Shown one piece after another: positions 11,401 to 20,716 of a DNA stretch of 64,000 nucleotides. Source of the stretch: Porodaedalea pini (taxonomy: Eukaryota > Basidiomycota > Agaricomycetes > Hymenochaetales > Hymenochaetaceae); the NCBI GenBank assembly GCA_002794775.1, contig NBAY01000008.1:868001-932000 (forward strand), given 5' to 3'. Made by a program: the position numbers and the translations under genes. Each line of letters starts with the position of its first letter. Position 1 is the first letter of the stretch. The notes under the pieces were generated by a model that did not search any database, was not told where the DNA came from, and saw nothing but the letters and a program-made list of their open reading frames with translations.

Positions 11401-12089
11401 ACACCGTACGAACTTCCTCTGCCAACATGTCGGCGGAAGAATTCGCCAAGCACATCAAGGAGACTCATCGCGTTGCTAAGGACAATCTAGTCAAGGCAGC
11501 AGAGGACATGAAGCGCTACCATGACCGGACAGCAGGAGCTTCGGTGGAGTACAAGGCTGGAGACAAAGTCTTCCTTGACGGGCGAAACATCAGTACGGAC
11601 TCGCCGACGAAGAAACTCACAGACAAATGGTACGGCCCCTTTGACATCGTCGACAAGGTAGGAGCGAGCACGTACAAGCTCAAACTCCCGAAGCGATGGA
11701 AAAAGGTCCACCCTGTCTTCAACGAAGCCCTGTTGAAACCCGCCGTCGAACCGTCCTTTGAAAGCCAGAAGCAACCGCCGCCGCCACTGCCAGACATCGT
11801 CGACAACGAGGAGGAATACGAACTCGAGGAAGTCTTAGACTCACGTCTACACCGAGGGAAACTACAGTACCTTGTCAAGTGGGTCGGCTACAATGAACCT
11901 ACTTGGCAGCCTGAGACGGACTTCGGCGAGAACGCAAAGGAGGCGATCGCTGAGTTCTACCTCAAACATCCCGGTGCACCTCGGAAACTCGACATCCCTC
12001 GTCAACGACTCCGTCCGCTCTTCGTCGACACCGAGCCTGACGACCGCGATCATGGTTGGTCGGGACGCCCAACCTTGAAGGGGGGGTAA
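8445..12089 (+). CDS. pol: Pol of chromovirus 1: protease, RT, RNase H, integrase, chromodomain
   Basis: Read by -1 frameshift from gag; about 1,214 residues follow the shift. The aspartic protease has DSGCTG (Asp codon 8,724). The reverse transcriptase has YLDD at 9,696-9,707. RNase H follows at about 10,120-10,480.

The integrase has an HHCC zinc domain (about 10,730-10,865) and a D,D,E core: D in TVDLIGEL, D in IHDRGTQF, E in NQELEQYL. The C-terminal chromodomain (about 11,810-11,960; EYELEEVLDSR to the VKWVGY and TWQPE residues) is thought to steer integration to marked chromatin. No stop or missing catalytic residue is visible; the frame ends at TAA 12,087-12,089. Confidence 0.93.
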   Translation, partial: CEWSGVAIGATDQEEQETSNPDPLKYNQPFVQYVDANNVDGFPDYEVSTGVNKNEEHEQLFMRGTGGRQLDLLLTVEHEIAGEAREVDAHALVDSGCTGSCIDVRFVERYGLETKRYIRPLAVLNADGTHNEAGLIEEYVDVELMIGRHREKIVLAVTSLASSNIFLGYDWLRRHNPEVDWKTGSIEFTRCPEECAIEREPVEDLGEVKKVVEQMRRVSEMQMDKTSWPVYLNDYADVFSEKGFEKLPEHRPWDHVIDLKPDFKPSDCKIYPLTPTEQQSLKDFLDENLKSGRIRRSISPMASPFFFIKKADKSLRPIQDYRKLNDGTIKNKYPLPLIDELVDKVKKAKYITKLDLRWGYYNIRIREGDEWKAAFRTNMGLFEPTVMFFGLCNAPATFQAFVNHIFKDLIYANLIIVYLDDILILSETIEEHIDTSRRVLQILRENGLYLKPEKCEFDAKVVKYLGHIIGNGEIRADPAKTEAIANWPVPRNLKELQQFLGMGNWLRRFIKDYSKVVRPLTSLTGKKDWVWETEQQEAFEELRRRLCSPPVLAIANDEGPFRVEADSSNFALGGVLLQKQEGKWRVIAYRSEALEPAERNYKIYDKEMLAIVSALKEWRQYLLGARHKIEIWSDHANLTYFRSAQKLSYRQARWRTELEEFDFHLEHKSGKTMGKADLLSRKAGYDQGKDDNDGVVFIKEKWLNRGVVRTSRDEMLEQVGEAQRAQDESERPTNMVKVDGLWRMKGKVYVPSTMKEAVLREYHDSTLAGHPGSSKTVELVRRDFWWASMFSDVRTYVRGCNRCQRTKALRTSRSRPLHPNAIPEGPWEIVTVDLIGELPDSKGHNAICVFVDRFSKQMHAIPTTTKLSAEGMAQLYRDHVFRLHGLPKKIIHDRGTQFDASMMKELYKLLHIEGNPSTAYHPQTDGQTEHVNQELEQYLRLFVDHRQSDWKDWLPLAEFAYNNREHSATRMSPFYANTGRHPMSFDTVRTSSANMSAEEFAKHIKETHRVAKDNLVKAAEDMKRYHDRTAGASVEYKAGDKVFLDGRNISTDSPTKKLTDKWYGPFDIVDKVGASTYKLKLPKRWKKVHPVFNEALLKPAVEPSFESQKQPPPPLPDIVDNEEEYELEEVLDSRLHRGKLQYLVKWVGYNEPTWQPETDFGENAKEAIAEFYLKHPGAPRKLDIPRQRLRPLFVDTEPDDRDHGWSGRPTLKGG
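12075..12089 (+). promoter_or_regulatory. polypurine tract of chromovirus 1
   Basis: A GAAGGGGGGG run directly before the 3' LTR, used to prime plus-strand DNA. It overlaps the end of pol. Confidence 0.7.
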
Positions 12090-12476
12090 TGTTAGAACCT
12101 GAACTTTCACCTTTTCCTTTATTTTCCCTTTTACCATTTCCTTTATTATATTCGTCCTTTTCATTATATTTACCCATCTTACACAATCATTCCCACTCGT
12201 TATGTAATGTTAGGTAATATAGTCTCACGGTCGTCGCTATATAAGGTCTCAGGAATCGCATGAACTCCTTGTTCTGCTTTTCCTCTTACCTCTGCGACGA
12301 CCTAGGTGAGACTCGTCCCCCTTGTATTAGTTTAGACTTGTATTAATCCTCTTACCTCCGCGACGACCTAGCCTGAGTAAGCGTGTCCCGAGTCTACGCT
12401 CGAGTATAGCACGTCCCAGACGACAGTCAGCCGAGGCCTGCCCAGTCCGAGTCGTCTCCCGGGCTCCCGCCTAACA
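12090..12476 (+). repeat. 3' LTR of chromovirus 1
   Basis: 387 bp, one base different from the 5' LTR (T at 12,293). It is followed by the CACTC target duplication at 12,477-12,481. Confidence 0.93.
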
Positions 12477-14679
12477 CACTCCGATGACCTGGCGCTATGG
12501 TTGCCCTGGCAGTTAATGCAATGGGCAAAGTGTTTGCATTGGAGGTTGTTGGACGCCGTACATGGAGCGCATTTAGCAACATGTATAGCGGTCCGGTGGG
12601 GCTCAGAGCAGATCGCGCAGCATGCTACAGACCAACACTTCAATGCGGCGTGTCCCAAGCGATGGCAGTTATCGCATTGGTTGATTGTAGGGCGGGCTTT
12701 CATCTCCTCAAGGCGGCAGATGACACCGAAAACTGGGACAGATCTGTTGTTATGAAGGAAGAAGTGGTCAAAACAAAGGCGAGAATCGTCCTTGAGGACA
12801 ACTGAAACATTGCAGTAGTCTCGTTGGTTAAGACATTCGATAGAGGACATGAAACGGGGCGGGAACATGAACTCGTAACCCTCAAATTGTGGTAATGCAG
12901 AGATTTCGTCGATTAGGTCCTTCTCCAAATAAATGAGATTGGTGTCTTTGTCAAAAACGGGGACGCCGGGGATGACCATTTTAAATTGAGGTGAGGGGGT
13001 GAATGCCCTCGCCCCCGAGATGTTGATGATGCGATTGAGCTGGGTAACTAGGGCATTGTATTGTGCGTCAAATCAGCGCGAATGTTAGTAAAAGCAATTA
13101 AGAGATTGCTGTTAGATGTGTATTCCACGTTAAGAATGACGAGGTGTTTGAAAAGTGGGTTGCCCTTGAGGCCCGCACGTACTGTGTTTTTAACCGAGAG
13201 AGTAGAAGGGTGGACTGCAAGATCGCCCGGAAGTGAAAAGAAGATACGGCGAACATTACGAACGCGCGTATTCACCGATCCGTTAGACCGGTTAATTGGA
13301 ACGGTTGAGACTTCCCCTTGGGGGTTCTGTTCTGTGGTTTGAGTAACTTTGGTAAGGACCGTCTTAGGTTTCTTTTGGGTAGCTTTGGCGTACGAAACCG
13401 TGGTAAAGCCCTCCTGGTCGACTCCGACTGATTCGACCGCTGGATGGTAGATTGTAGTTTGTGACCCGCGAGGAGCATTGTGCACTGAGTGAGCGTAACC
13501 ATCCGGTGCGATAATGGTACCCTCCGTAGTCATACGGTAGCCAGAACCCGGGATGCGAGTTTTAGCAATGGCGGCTGCATATTCTGATTTTCCGTTTTTT
13601 GGGGTCTGAACGTGCTGTTTAGCGATAGGGCCTGGGGGAGGGAATTTGGGATTGTGTACGAAACGAACTCCAATTGGGTCTGGCAGGATTTTGTTCTGTT
13701 TGTTAATATTAATGTTAGCAGGAGCCGAGCGCTGAACTGAAGAAGCCGGGACGTCTGAAAGCTGTTTTTCGATTGTGTTAGTTTTTTCAGAGATAGAAGA
13801 AATGACAGTGGAAAGGTGCTGGATGGACCTGGACATAGCGTGCATAGTATCTGTGATTTCCTGATCGCGAATGGTTTGACTGTTAACATAGATGTTTTCA
13901 AAAACGTGTTTAAATGAGGGTGAGTGGATGCGAAAAGTAGAATGAAAGGCTTCCAGACTCTCGTTGGCCGAGTTCTGGAGAGATGTCTGATCGTCCAAAG
14001 TGTTGGACTTGTTAATCCAGGATACCAGATTGGAGCCAATATTGGCGAGGATAGCTCTGGCCCGATTAGGGTCATCGTACCAGGGCTTCTCGGACGACCA
14101 TGTGGGTTGCGAGATGAGCGTGTTTATCGTAGTAATGGTCTCCTTGGTAAGATCAGCGAACGACTGGTTAATATTCTCGGCGATGTCCGGATCATATTGT
14201 TCATCGATAGGGACCATATTCTGGTCGACTTGCGGGGCTTGACTAGCCTGAGCGTCCGGGATGTATAAATCATCGTCGTCCATAGCATCGTTGTCGATGC
14301 GAGCAGGGGGCGGGAGAGATCGATGTTCCTCCTCGGAATTTGACCGTTTAAGCGTGTTCTGCGACTCGATATCTGGGGTAGGGGGAAGGTCCCCTTGTTT
14401 ACGGAGCTTGGTGGCATGCTCGTCTGCCTCGACATCGGGTGACCAGTTTACACAATTCGTTTGAACTTGATTGCATACGGCGTCGTTGTGGTTGTAGGTC
14501 TTGTCGCGACCACAAACGGCACATAACTTGGCGGTCCCACTAACACACTGGCGACTGTGGTAGGGGAGATCCTGTTTACACTCCTCACACTTGGTGGGGT
14601 CCTTGGGATTAACAAGGGATCGAAGAGACTTTGTCTTGTGTAGAGAGGCCTTTGCTCTGGTCAACATTTTGTTGTCCAT
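12477..14679 (-). pseudogene. LINE ORF1 (zinc-knuckle protein), cut by chromovirus 1
   Basis: ORF1 starts at ATG 14,679-14,677. The first 543 residues (to 13,048) include an N-terminal Cys/His cluster (CEECKQDLPYHSRQC and CAVC) and a long linker. An apparent 1-nt loss near 13,070 shifts the frame; the other frame then continues to the zinc-knuckle block (QCDNCHRLGHAALKC and following C/H repeats, 12,480-12,690). The last knuckle is split by the chromovirus. The remaining codons resume at 6,293 and end with TAA at 6,262-6,260, 6 nt before ORF2. This protein coats LINE RNA. Confidence 0.8.
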
Positions 14680-14759
14680 AGCGGAGAGAGAATAAGATGA
14701 AGACTACAAGCGATTTTCCCACGGTGGATGATGACGGTAGGAAGAAAGGTGCATGTGTG

Positions 14760-15727
14760 CCAATATTGTACCGTCTGAGGCCATTAATGTTCTCTGCGAG
14801 TTTTTAAATTTGTTCATGCTAACTAGGTCTGTCATCATCTACGAGCAACCAGAAACAGGTATGGACGTATCTTGCATCACCCCTGGCATTCTATATAATA
14901 GTCGCTTTCCCTCACATTTCACTCTTCTGGATGTTGCGAAGCACGTTATTCTAGGGTAGTGAGAGCCTTGTAGACTTATCGCACGGCTCGGCGTATACTT
15001 ATGGATTTTAGAAATGTTCTTCAAGACCAAGAGCCTACCGATCTATTATTACTGAATCCACAAGCCTGATAGCTGCTGTCGGGTTTGAGCAAGTCTTAGA
15101 AACACTGCTTATAAATTATTTTCTATCTTCCTTAGATCAGCACATTCCGCATCGTTGTTGATCGCAAGATCAAACTGAGTCTCGTGTTAAAGATTAATAT
15201 TCCGCTTTGGATACTTTTCGCCCTTGCGAGTCCCCGCCAGTCTTACGCTGGTGCAGAACGGCATCTTCGGATGCTCTCGAACTCGACCCTCGAGCCAATC
15301 GAATACAGCGCAGATCATAACATCCAGTGAGGAACCGTCAATGACCAACATGGTGCATGCTAGTCTTAGGGTATACATGACATAGTACTAGTCGCATGCC
15401 AATGATATTTCCATCTACTAAGATCCTGTTGAAGCTGTATTAACCCTGGTTCTTGAAATCTATGACAAAAGTATTGTGGCTTACCATTACGGATATTCAT
15501 TCGGGAACACCTTCGGGTCGCACCACGGATCGCTGCGTTGCACACTGAGTTCGTATTCCCTCCAATAAAGCCACTCCCAGCGATTGCTTCGTATGATGGG
15601 CCCCGTGCTGTATTTCGCCCGCTGTTTCCCACGACTGCGGGAACGCAACCAAATCGTTCGACGATGTCGTCTTTCTTGAGTCGCATATAGTATACGATCT
15701 TGCGTTGACTTTCAGATGGGTGAGAAG
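14760..15727. other. 3' flank of copy A within the tandem unit
   Basis: Non-coding. It aligns with about 20,080-20,716 and 25,010-25,683 downstream of copies B and C, including a shared ATAATAGTCGCTTTCC segment and a conserved AAAGTCAACGCAAG stretch just after each stop codon. Minus-strand open stretches (such as 15,366-15,836) are not kept in frame between units and are not called. Confidence 0.45.
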
Positions 15728-18422
15728 TCATGAGTGACTTGGAAAGACGGAGTTTTCTACATACTCGTCTTTCCCTTCGCAGGTGACCCGGGTATCCCAA
15801 CATCCGCATATCAAAGGACAGCATTGTGGATGACACGATGAGATTTGGAATTCAGTATTATCCGAATCGGGTTCCGATATGTATACAATAGGAAGAGGGC
15901 TAATTGCATCGCCAATTGTCTGCGGAGCATCTTCGATGCGAGGTTCGTTCGATCCCGTTTCTTGGAACGAATAGTGGTACGCTTTGACGTCATTTACCTT
16001 CGTGACTATAGCAATTTTTGGTCAGAGTCGATTTAATCAGAGTAGTTTCAATGTAGTACAAACCGAGAACAAGGTCTTCAAAGTTATCGACATGGCGCAG
16101 TAAAGGAACATTGTTGACAAGGAAACACATGGCTCGAGGGATATCTGTCAATTTTTGTCCACATCTCCAGCTAACGTCAACACCAGAGTAGCCTCGCAGG
16201 TGTGCTTCATTCAAGTCCAGGCCCCATCTAAATATGTCCAGTCAGATAGTGCTATGATAGTGAGTGTTGACTCACATCCGTGGAGAGTCCTGGACTATTC
16301 CGATACATTTCCCAGTCATGTAATTCCAAAGACTTGAATTGCTCGCAGTACTGATGATTCCGGGACTGCCGTCGCCCGCATTTCCATAGGCCTGAAATGA
16401 AAACTCTTCTTCCTGTCCGGGGACAAGAATGCCATAGTCTCCGGGTCTAACTTCGCAATCGTAGTTGACGTATGCAGATAATTCCGGTTGACTTTGGCTC
16501 GAAGTCTCTACTATTGGCTCCAGGAAGACTCTGTCTTCGCCTTTGACTAGAGTATAGTTTTCGAATAAGAAGGTGGTAACAGCTGCGCTTGTTTGATTCA
16601 TGTTAACAATCGGAACACCGAGAGAGTGACGGGAAGCCTTCAGTCGCGTAACGTAATGATTCACATCCCGAGAAACCTACAAAGCGCTCAGCAATGCATT
16701 TGAAGGAGAAAGAAGGAATTACCACGGCGGGATAAAGTAAACCCTCCAAGGTCCCGAAAAGAGATCGACCTCCCCTTCCCTCTGGCCTTAACGGGTTCAC
16801 CGATATTACAAGGTTGTCGCCTGAATCTAGTGCAAATGTTGCTTCCTAATTTTCGACAAATGTAGATTAGCACAAAGGTGTTATGATAGATGTAAATATC
16901 TACCTCTGCAATAAGTGCGGCTGTGGCTTCATTCACATGAAGTTGCCTTTCAGCATGTCGTATTGCTGACTGCGCTGAAATTAACCCCAACGTATCATTC
17001 GGTCGACTGAACAGACTCACGGCAGCATCATTAAACTTATGGAAGGGAAGAATTAGATTTGCCAATCCAAAAGAGGGAAGTGCCACTTACCATTTTTGCA
17101 ATCATGTTTGAAATCGACGGAATATCTGACTTATCGAACGCATCCAGGATATAGGTAGCAAGACATCTGGCTTGAGCTAGTCGAAATCAGCATCGATTAC
17201 AGAGCCTAGCAAGTCAGAAGTGTGATCACCATTTTGGAAAACGACATATAAATGGGGGCTAGTCTTCTTGGAAAACCCATGCATCTGGAGGAGGTTCGGA
17301 TGCCTCATATTCCGCCTGGGTTGTAGATTCGAATAAAAGAATATGGAACTACTTACCTCAGTCTGTGCCAATGCTTGACCTCCTTCAGCCATTCCTATTA
17401 AATGTGAGCGAAAGGTCGACCAAGAATATAGAACAACTTACTTCTCTCTGACATCCATCCTCTCCATCGAAGCTCTTTATCAGTCGTCTTTCACCCTTGA
17501 CGAGCGCGTAACTTAGATTGGAGAAGGTAACCACCGAACTTTGTACCGGATCCGCAGTCGGAATAAGATGCACGTCGCAGATACGAACTTCCTCGTACTT
17601 GGTGAATATAATCACCTTTAGACCGACTACTCCGTTGACGTGGTGGACAGCATACCTCGTCTCTCAGATCCTCCAGGAACTCGTCATCACGATCACGGGC
17701 GCTTGCATTTTGAGCTACCAAAGCTCCATACATCAATCGGTTCCCCGATGAGTTGCGGTCCCGTGGACTGTTGCGAGTGGGAGCAATCTGAGTGGTCACG
17801 GTTAGTTCCAGAAGCAAGCTAAGCTGTTTTCCTAAAGTAAGCAACAACTCGAAATTTCATTAAAAGGTGGAATACATACGTTCAATTTCGAGATAGCCAC
17901 ATCGAGGGCAGCCGAATGAGAAGCAAGATCGCTCTTTATCTTCTCCCTACTTATCATACGACTTGCGAAGCCTCTCTTTTCCGCTTTTTTCAGGTCTTCG
18001 TGCATTCCGATCAGCACGCTTTGGAAGTCGTGAGCAGATTGAGACGGTTAAACAATTTAAGGCAGCGTACTTTTCGAAGTCTTGTATCTTCTCGATCATA
18101 TTCGAAGATATGATCACGTCGCCCCCGTCAAAATGCTCTCGAATTAACAGCAAGAAGTCGACGACTCGCTTGATGAACGTGAAACGCGCGTCTTCATTCT
18201 CATTGATCTCCTACAGTGTATAGGTTTCATATATCAGCCATCCATCGAAATGCAGATCAGACGTACCTTGATTGTTTCCAGCATCTGCTGAACTACCACC
18301 GCAGCACCTTTTGTCGGTCCGAAGTTGACAGCTTCAGAGACATTCTCGACGAGCTTCGCGATAGTGCTTGCAGAGCTGATCACGGTGGTTCGAGATACGC
18401 GTACTTTAAAAATTCTCTTCAT
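15728..18422 (-). CDS. intact MLKL-like/kinase-like array gene, copy A (688 aa)
   Basis: Thirteen exons, minus strand: 18267-18422, 18071-18210, 17880-18018, 17656-17823, 17442-17597, 17357-17394, 17230-17315, 17091-17176, 16904-17035, 16723-16845, 16276-16676, 16064-16227, 15728-16005. They sum to 2,067 nt with all phases agreeing. Residues 1-201 are helical and resemble the MLKL-type four-helix bundle. Residues 202-400 look like a protein-kinase fold: RRLIKSFD (candidate beta3 Lys, residue 242), EWLKEVKHW (helix C) and HPNLLQMHGF.

I see no HRD or DFG, so probably a pseudokinase. Residues 409-688 match nothing I know. By analogy with MLKL it could act in regulated cell death or self/non-self response; this is inference. 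It could instead be a STAND-like or signalling protein of unknown role. Confidence 0.75.
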
Positions 18423-18537
18423 CAGAACGTCGAGGGATGAGTCGAACTTAGGAATGGGATAGTTGCAGGTAGACAGACAGAAGAACGCGGGGTTACCATG
18501 TAACGATCGATGAGAACAAAAGGGTGAGGTGGGCGTG

Positions 18538-18544
18538 TTTTATA
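18538..18544 (-). promoter_or_regulatory. TATA box of copy A
   Basis: TATAAAA on the minus strand, 116 bp upstream of the start codon, in the same setting as copies 0 and B. Confidence 0.5.
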
Positions 18545-19050
18545 ATGGCAGCTTTGGTGTTCGGTGTCTAACTGTACGCGCTGTGCATCAATGTTCTACA
18601 GCCCATGATACAAGAGGCTAGACATATCTGCGCTGGAAGCATCTAAAACCTGATGGTTAAAGGACAAGAGGAAGTCGCATTTCCAGTGTCCAACGATGCT
18701 GTTTTCGTCTTCGAAATGCATCGTCTGAGATGCTGTACTTGCTGGCGCGTGTAGTCATCCCCCCCCCCCCTTCAGAACAGCGTAGAAATTGGGCATTTAC
18801 AGACTATACAGTCGAAAGGCTCTTCGCAGTCACGTTCAAGGGGATGCCTGGAGTTATACTTGATCTCCAGATATAGGTATGACATGTTGGAGAAGCTTCC
18901 ATAGCTGCACTGCGAGAGCAGCCCCTCCGGGTATGCACAATGGTTCTTCATGCGAGATGCGACTGGCGTGAGCCGCATCCTCCTGCCCTGTGCTGCAGCA
19001 TACGAGTACTCACCGACGATAAGTTTGAGGTGTTACATCGCAGGTTCGTT
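18545..19050. other. upstream region of copy A
   Basis: Non-coding spacer homologous to 977-1,340 and 23,528-24,060, including an 11-C run near 18,761. No gene is seen. Confidence 0.4.
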
Positions 19051-19900
19051 GTTCAGGATTGCAAATTTGCGTTGAGTGATGTCTGCGCATACAGGTCTCC
19101 TGGCTGTCCGACCGACAGAGCGTGGATGGAGAGGAGAAAGTCTAAAGTAGGCAGGTGTCGCGATGTGCAAATTTGACATCTTGTGCTTAATGTGCAGGAA
19201 CTTCCAGAACACGAACGTCCCTCTGTTCGCTTCATGGTAACCCATGGTATCGTCCACCTACTCGTATCAAAACAGAAAGTCGTATCGGGAGTTTCAGCTT
19301 CTGCTACGCCTCTACGTTGCCACCGTCGTCCTTGTCTCACTCGACCGCGGTAAAGTCAATGCCCAGGCCTCCGTGGACGATGCTTGTGCGTCATCACCAG
19401 AGTTAGACCGTCGTTCCACACGTGCACAATCTCGTCTTCGATAATCAGTTCTGGGAGCTTCATGGCAACCTCGACAGTCTTGCTCAGTGCAAGCTGCCGA
19501 GCGCCCACATCATCCTCATGGGGAGATGATTAGCATCTTACAGAGACAACGCATCCTGAGTGCTGCAAGAGGAATGTCAAGTTGCTAGTCGGAGCACGAA
19601 AGGTCGTGAAGATGCGTGCGATGTCATGCGTCTCCATGCGTCTGCAAGGCGGAATTAATCACGCTGAGAAGGAAGACAAGAAAAAATAAGAGCGCACGGC
19701 TCGATACATGGAGACATGTATTACACACATGCCCTCCAGGAATCATAGACCATCTGAGACATATATTGATGCTTTATATTCGAGCATCAGAGATGCACGG
19801 CTCTCGAGCTCTAGATATTGTCCATCAGGCGAGTACCGATACCACGACGTGCTATGGCTTTGAGGACATCAAGGAGGACGTTGGTGAGTGCACGTTCTGA
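19051..19900 (-). pseudogene. relic of the second unit gene (unit A)
   Basis: Minus-strand reading at about 19,395-19,600 gives an exon-like run (LALSKTVEVAMKLPELIIED and flanks), broken by TAA near 19,527. Nearly the same residues occur in unit B at about 24,390-24,600, with different stops. A donor-like GTGATG follows. Further stretches match 1,341-2,232. This is a decayed gene of unknown product shared by all units. Confidence 0.4.
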
Positions 19901-20716
19901 GCATGGCAATAAAGCAAGGTTCCAAAAGACAACATTATGCGTTGCCGGAGACGCGCTACATGGCGATGGAGGGAGGTGAGTTTGTGGGTGCGCCTCACGT
20001 GCATGGGAGCTAATATTACTGTAATTTACACTGCTACCGGGATCTCGGGCCGCTTCTGCTAGTCTTTAACCTGTTCACGCTTTGGCGACGGCATCCTCCA
20101 TGTATTTAAGATTAATAATAGTCGCTTTCCTTCACATTTGTATCTTCACGCTACTAGATCCCTTAGTACACAGCACCTCGTCCCCCAGACTCAGTTCATC
20201 ACTTCCCATGTCTCGAACTCACCGACAACAAGCCCGCGAAACTCTCACTCCGCCGTCCCGTCCCGTAACATCCTTTCATGAATGAATGCCCTCGTCGTCT
20301 AACAGAAATGACAGCTATGCATCCCCAATATATATACTATTCGTCAGCCACAATGATTCGATCTGGTTCTTGCACATCAAGCTGCCATGTCGCTTCCTTG
20401 AGTAGATGCGTGAGTTTACTGTTTATCGTACAAAGCTCAGACTGCATCCTCGAAGTCAGCATAAGAAGTATCATAAATGACTGCGACAGAAATTCCTTCG
20501 AGAGCGCCTTCACACTCCATCACCTGACAATAATGTTGTTTTAACCGCAACACAACCATTTCAACCACCGATTCCTTCGTTTGACAAGCCCCGTGCTTTA
20601 ACCCGCTCGCCGTTTCCCTCTGGTTGCGGGAATGAAAGAAGATCACCTGACAATGTCTTCTTTCCTGAGTCGGATATAGTGTACAAGCTTGCGTTGACTT
20701 TCAGATAGGTGAGAAG
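19901..20716. other. junction of units A and B; 3' flank of copy B
   Basis: Contains the unit junction (CACGTGCATG context near 19,995) and sequence aligned with the copy A 3' flank. No convincing gene. Confidence 0.4.

Larger units (their letters stand above)
6299..12476 (+). mobile_element. young full-length Ty3 chromovirus (element 1), self-priming type
   Basis: LTR retrotransposon with 387-bp LTRs (6,299-6,685 and 12,090-12,476) beginning TG and ending CA. CACTC is duplicated at 6,294-6,298 and 12,477-12,481. The LTRs differ at one base (6,502 C versus 12,293 T), so insertion was recent. Gag and Pol are open throughout and Pol ends in a chromodomain, defining a chromovirus. It lies in the last codons of LINE ORF1, between the final zinc knuckle and ORF2. 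With intact frames, matching LTRs, a primer site and a polypurine tract it could still be mobile. Confidence 0.93.
2280..14748 (-). mobile_element. full-length Tad1-like LINE retrotransposon, interrupted by a chromovirus
   Basis: Non-LTR retrotransposon read on the minus strand. It has a short 5' leader (14,680-14,748), ORF1 with CCHC zinc knuckles, ORF2 with AP endonuclease, reverse transcriptase and RNase H, and a 3' tail of about 150 bp (2,280-2,432). An 11-bp target duplication flanks it. Without the nested chromovirus and its duplicated CACTC it is about 6.3 kb. ORF1 with zinc knuckles plus ORF2 with APE, RT and RNH is the layout of fungal Tad1-clade elements. It is inactive: ORF1 and ORF2 carry a frameshift each, ORF2 has a stop, and the LTR element cuts ORF1. 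Confidence 0.85.

Noticed and set aside
15366..15836. 156-residue minus-strand frame at the 3' end of copy A
   Set aside because: A different frame from the phased 13-exon model, and not kept open in units B and C.
17176..17230. Apparent conserved frameshift after YVVFQNG in copies A, B and C
   Set aside because: Explained by a 53-nt intron (GTGATC..CTAG) that restores phase.
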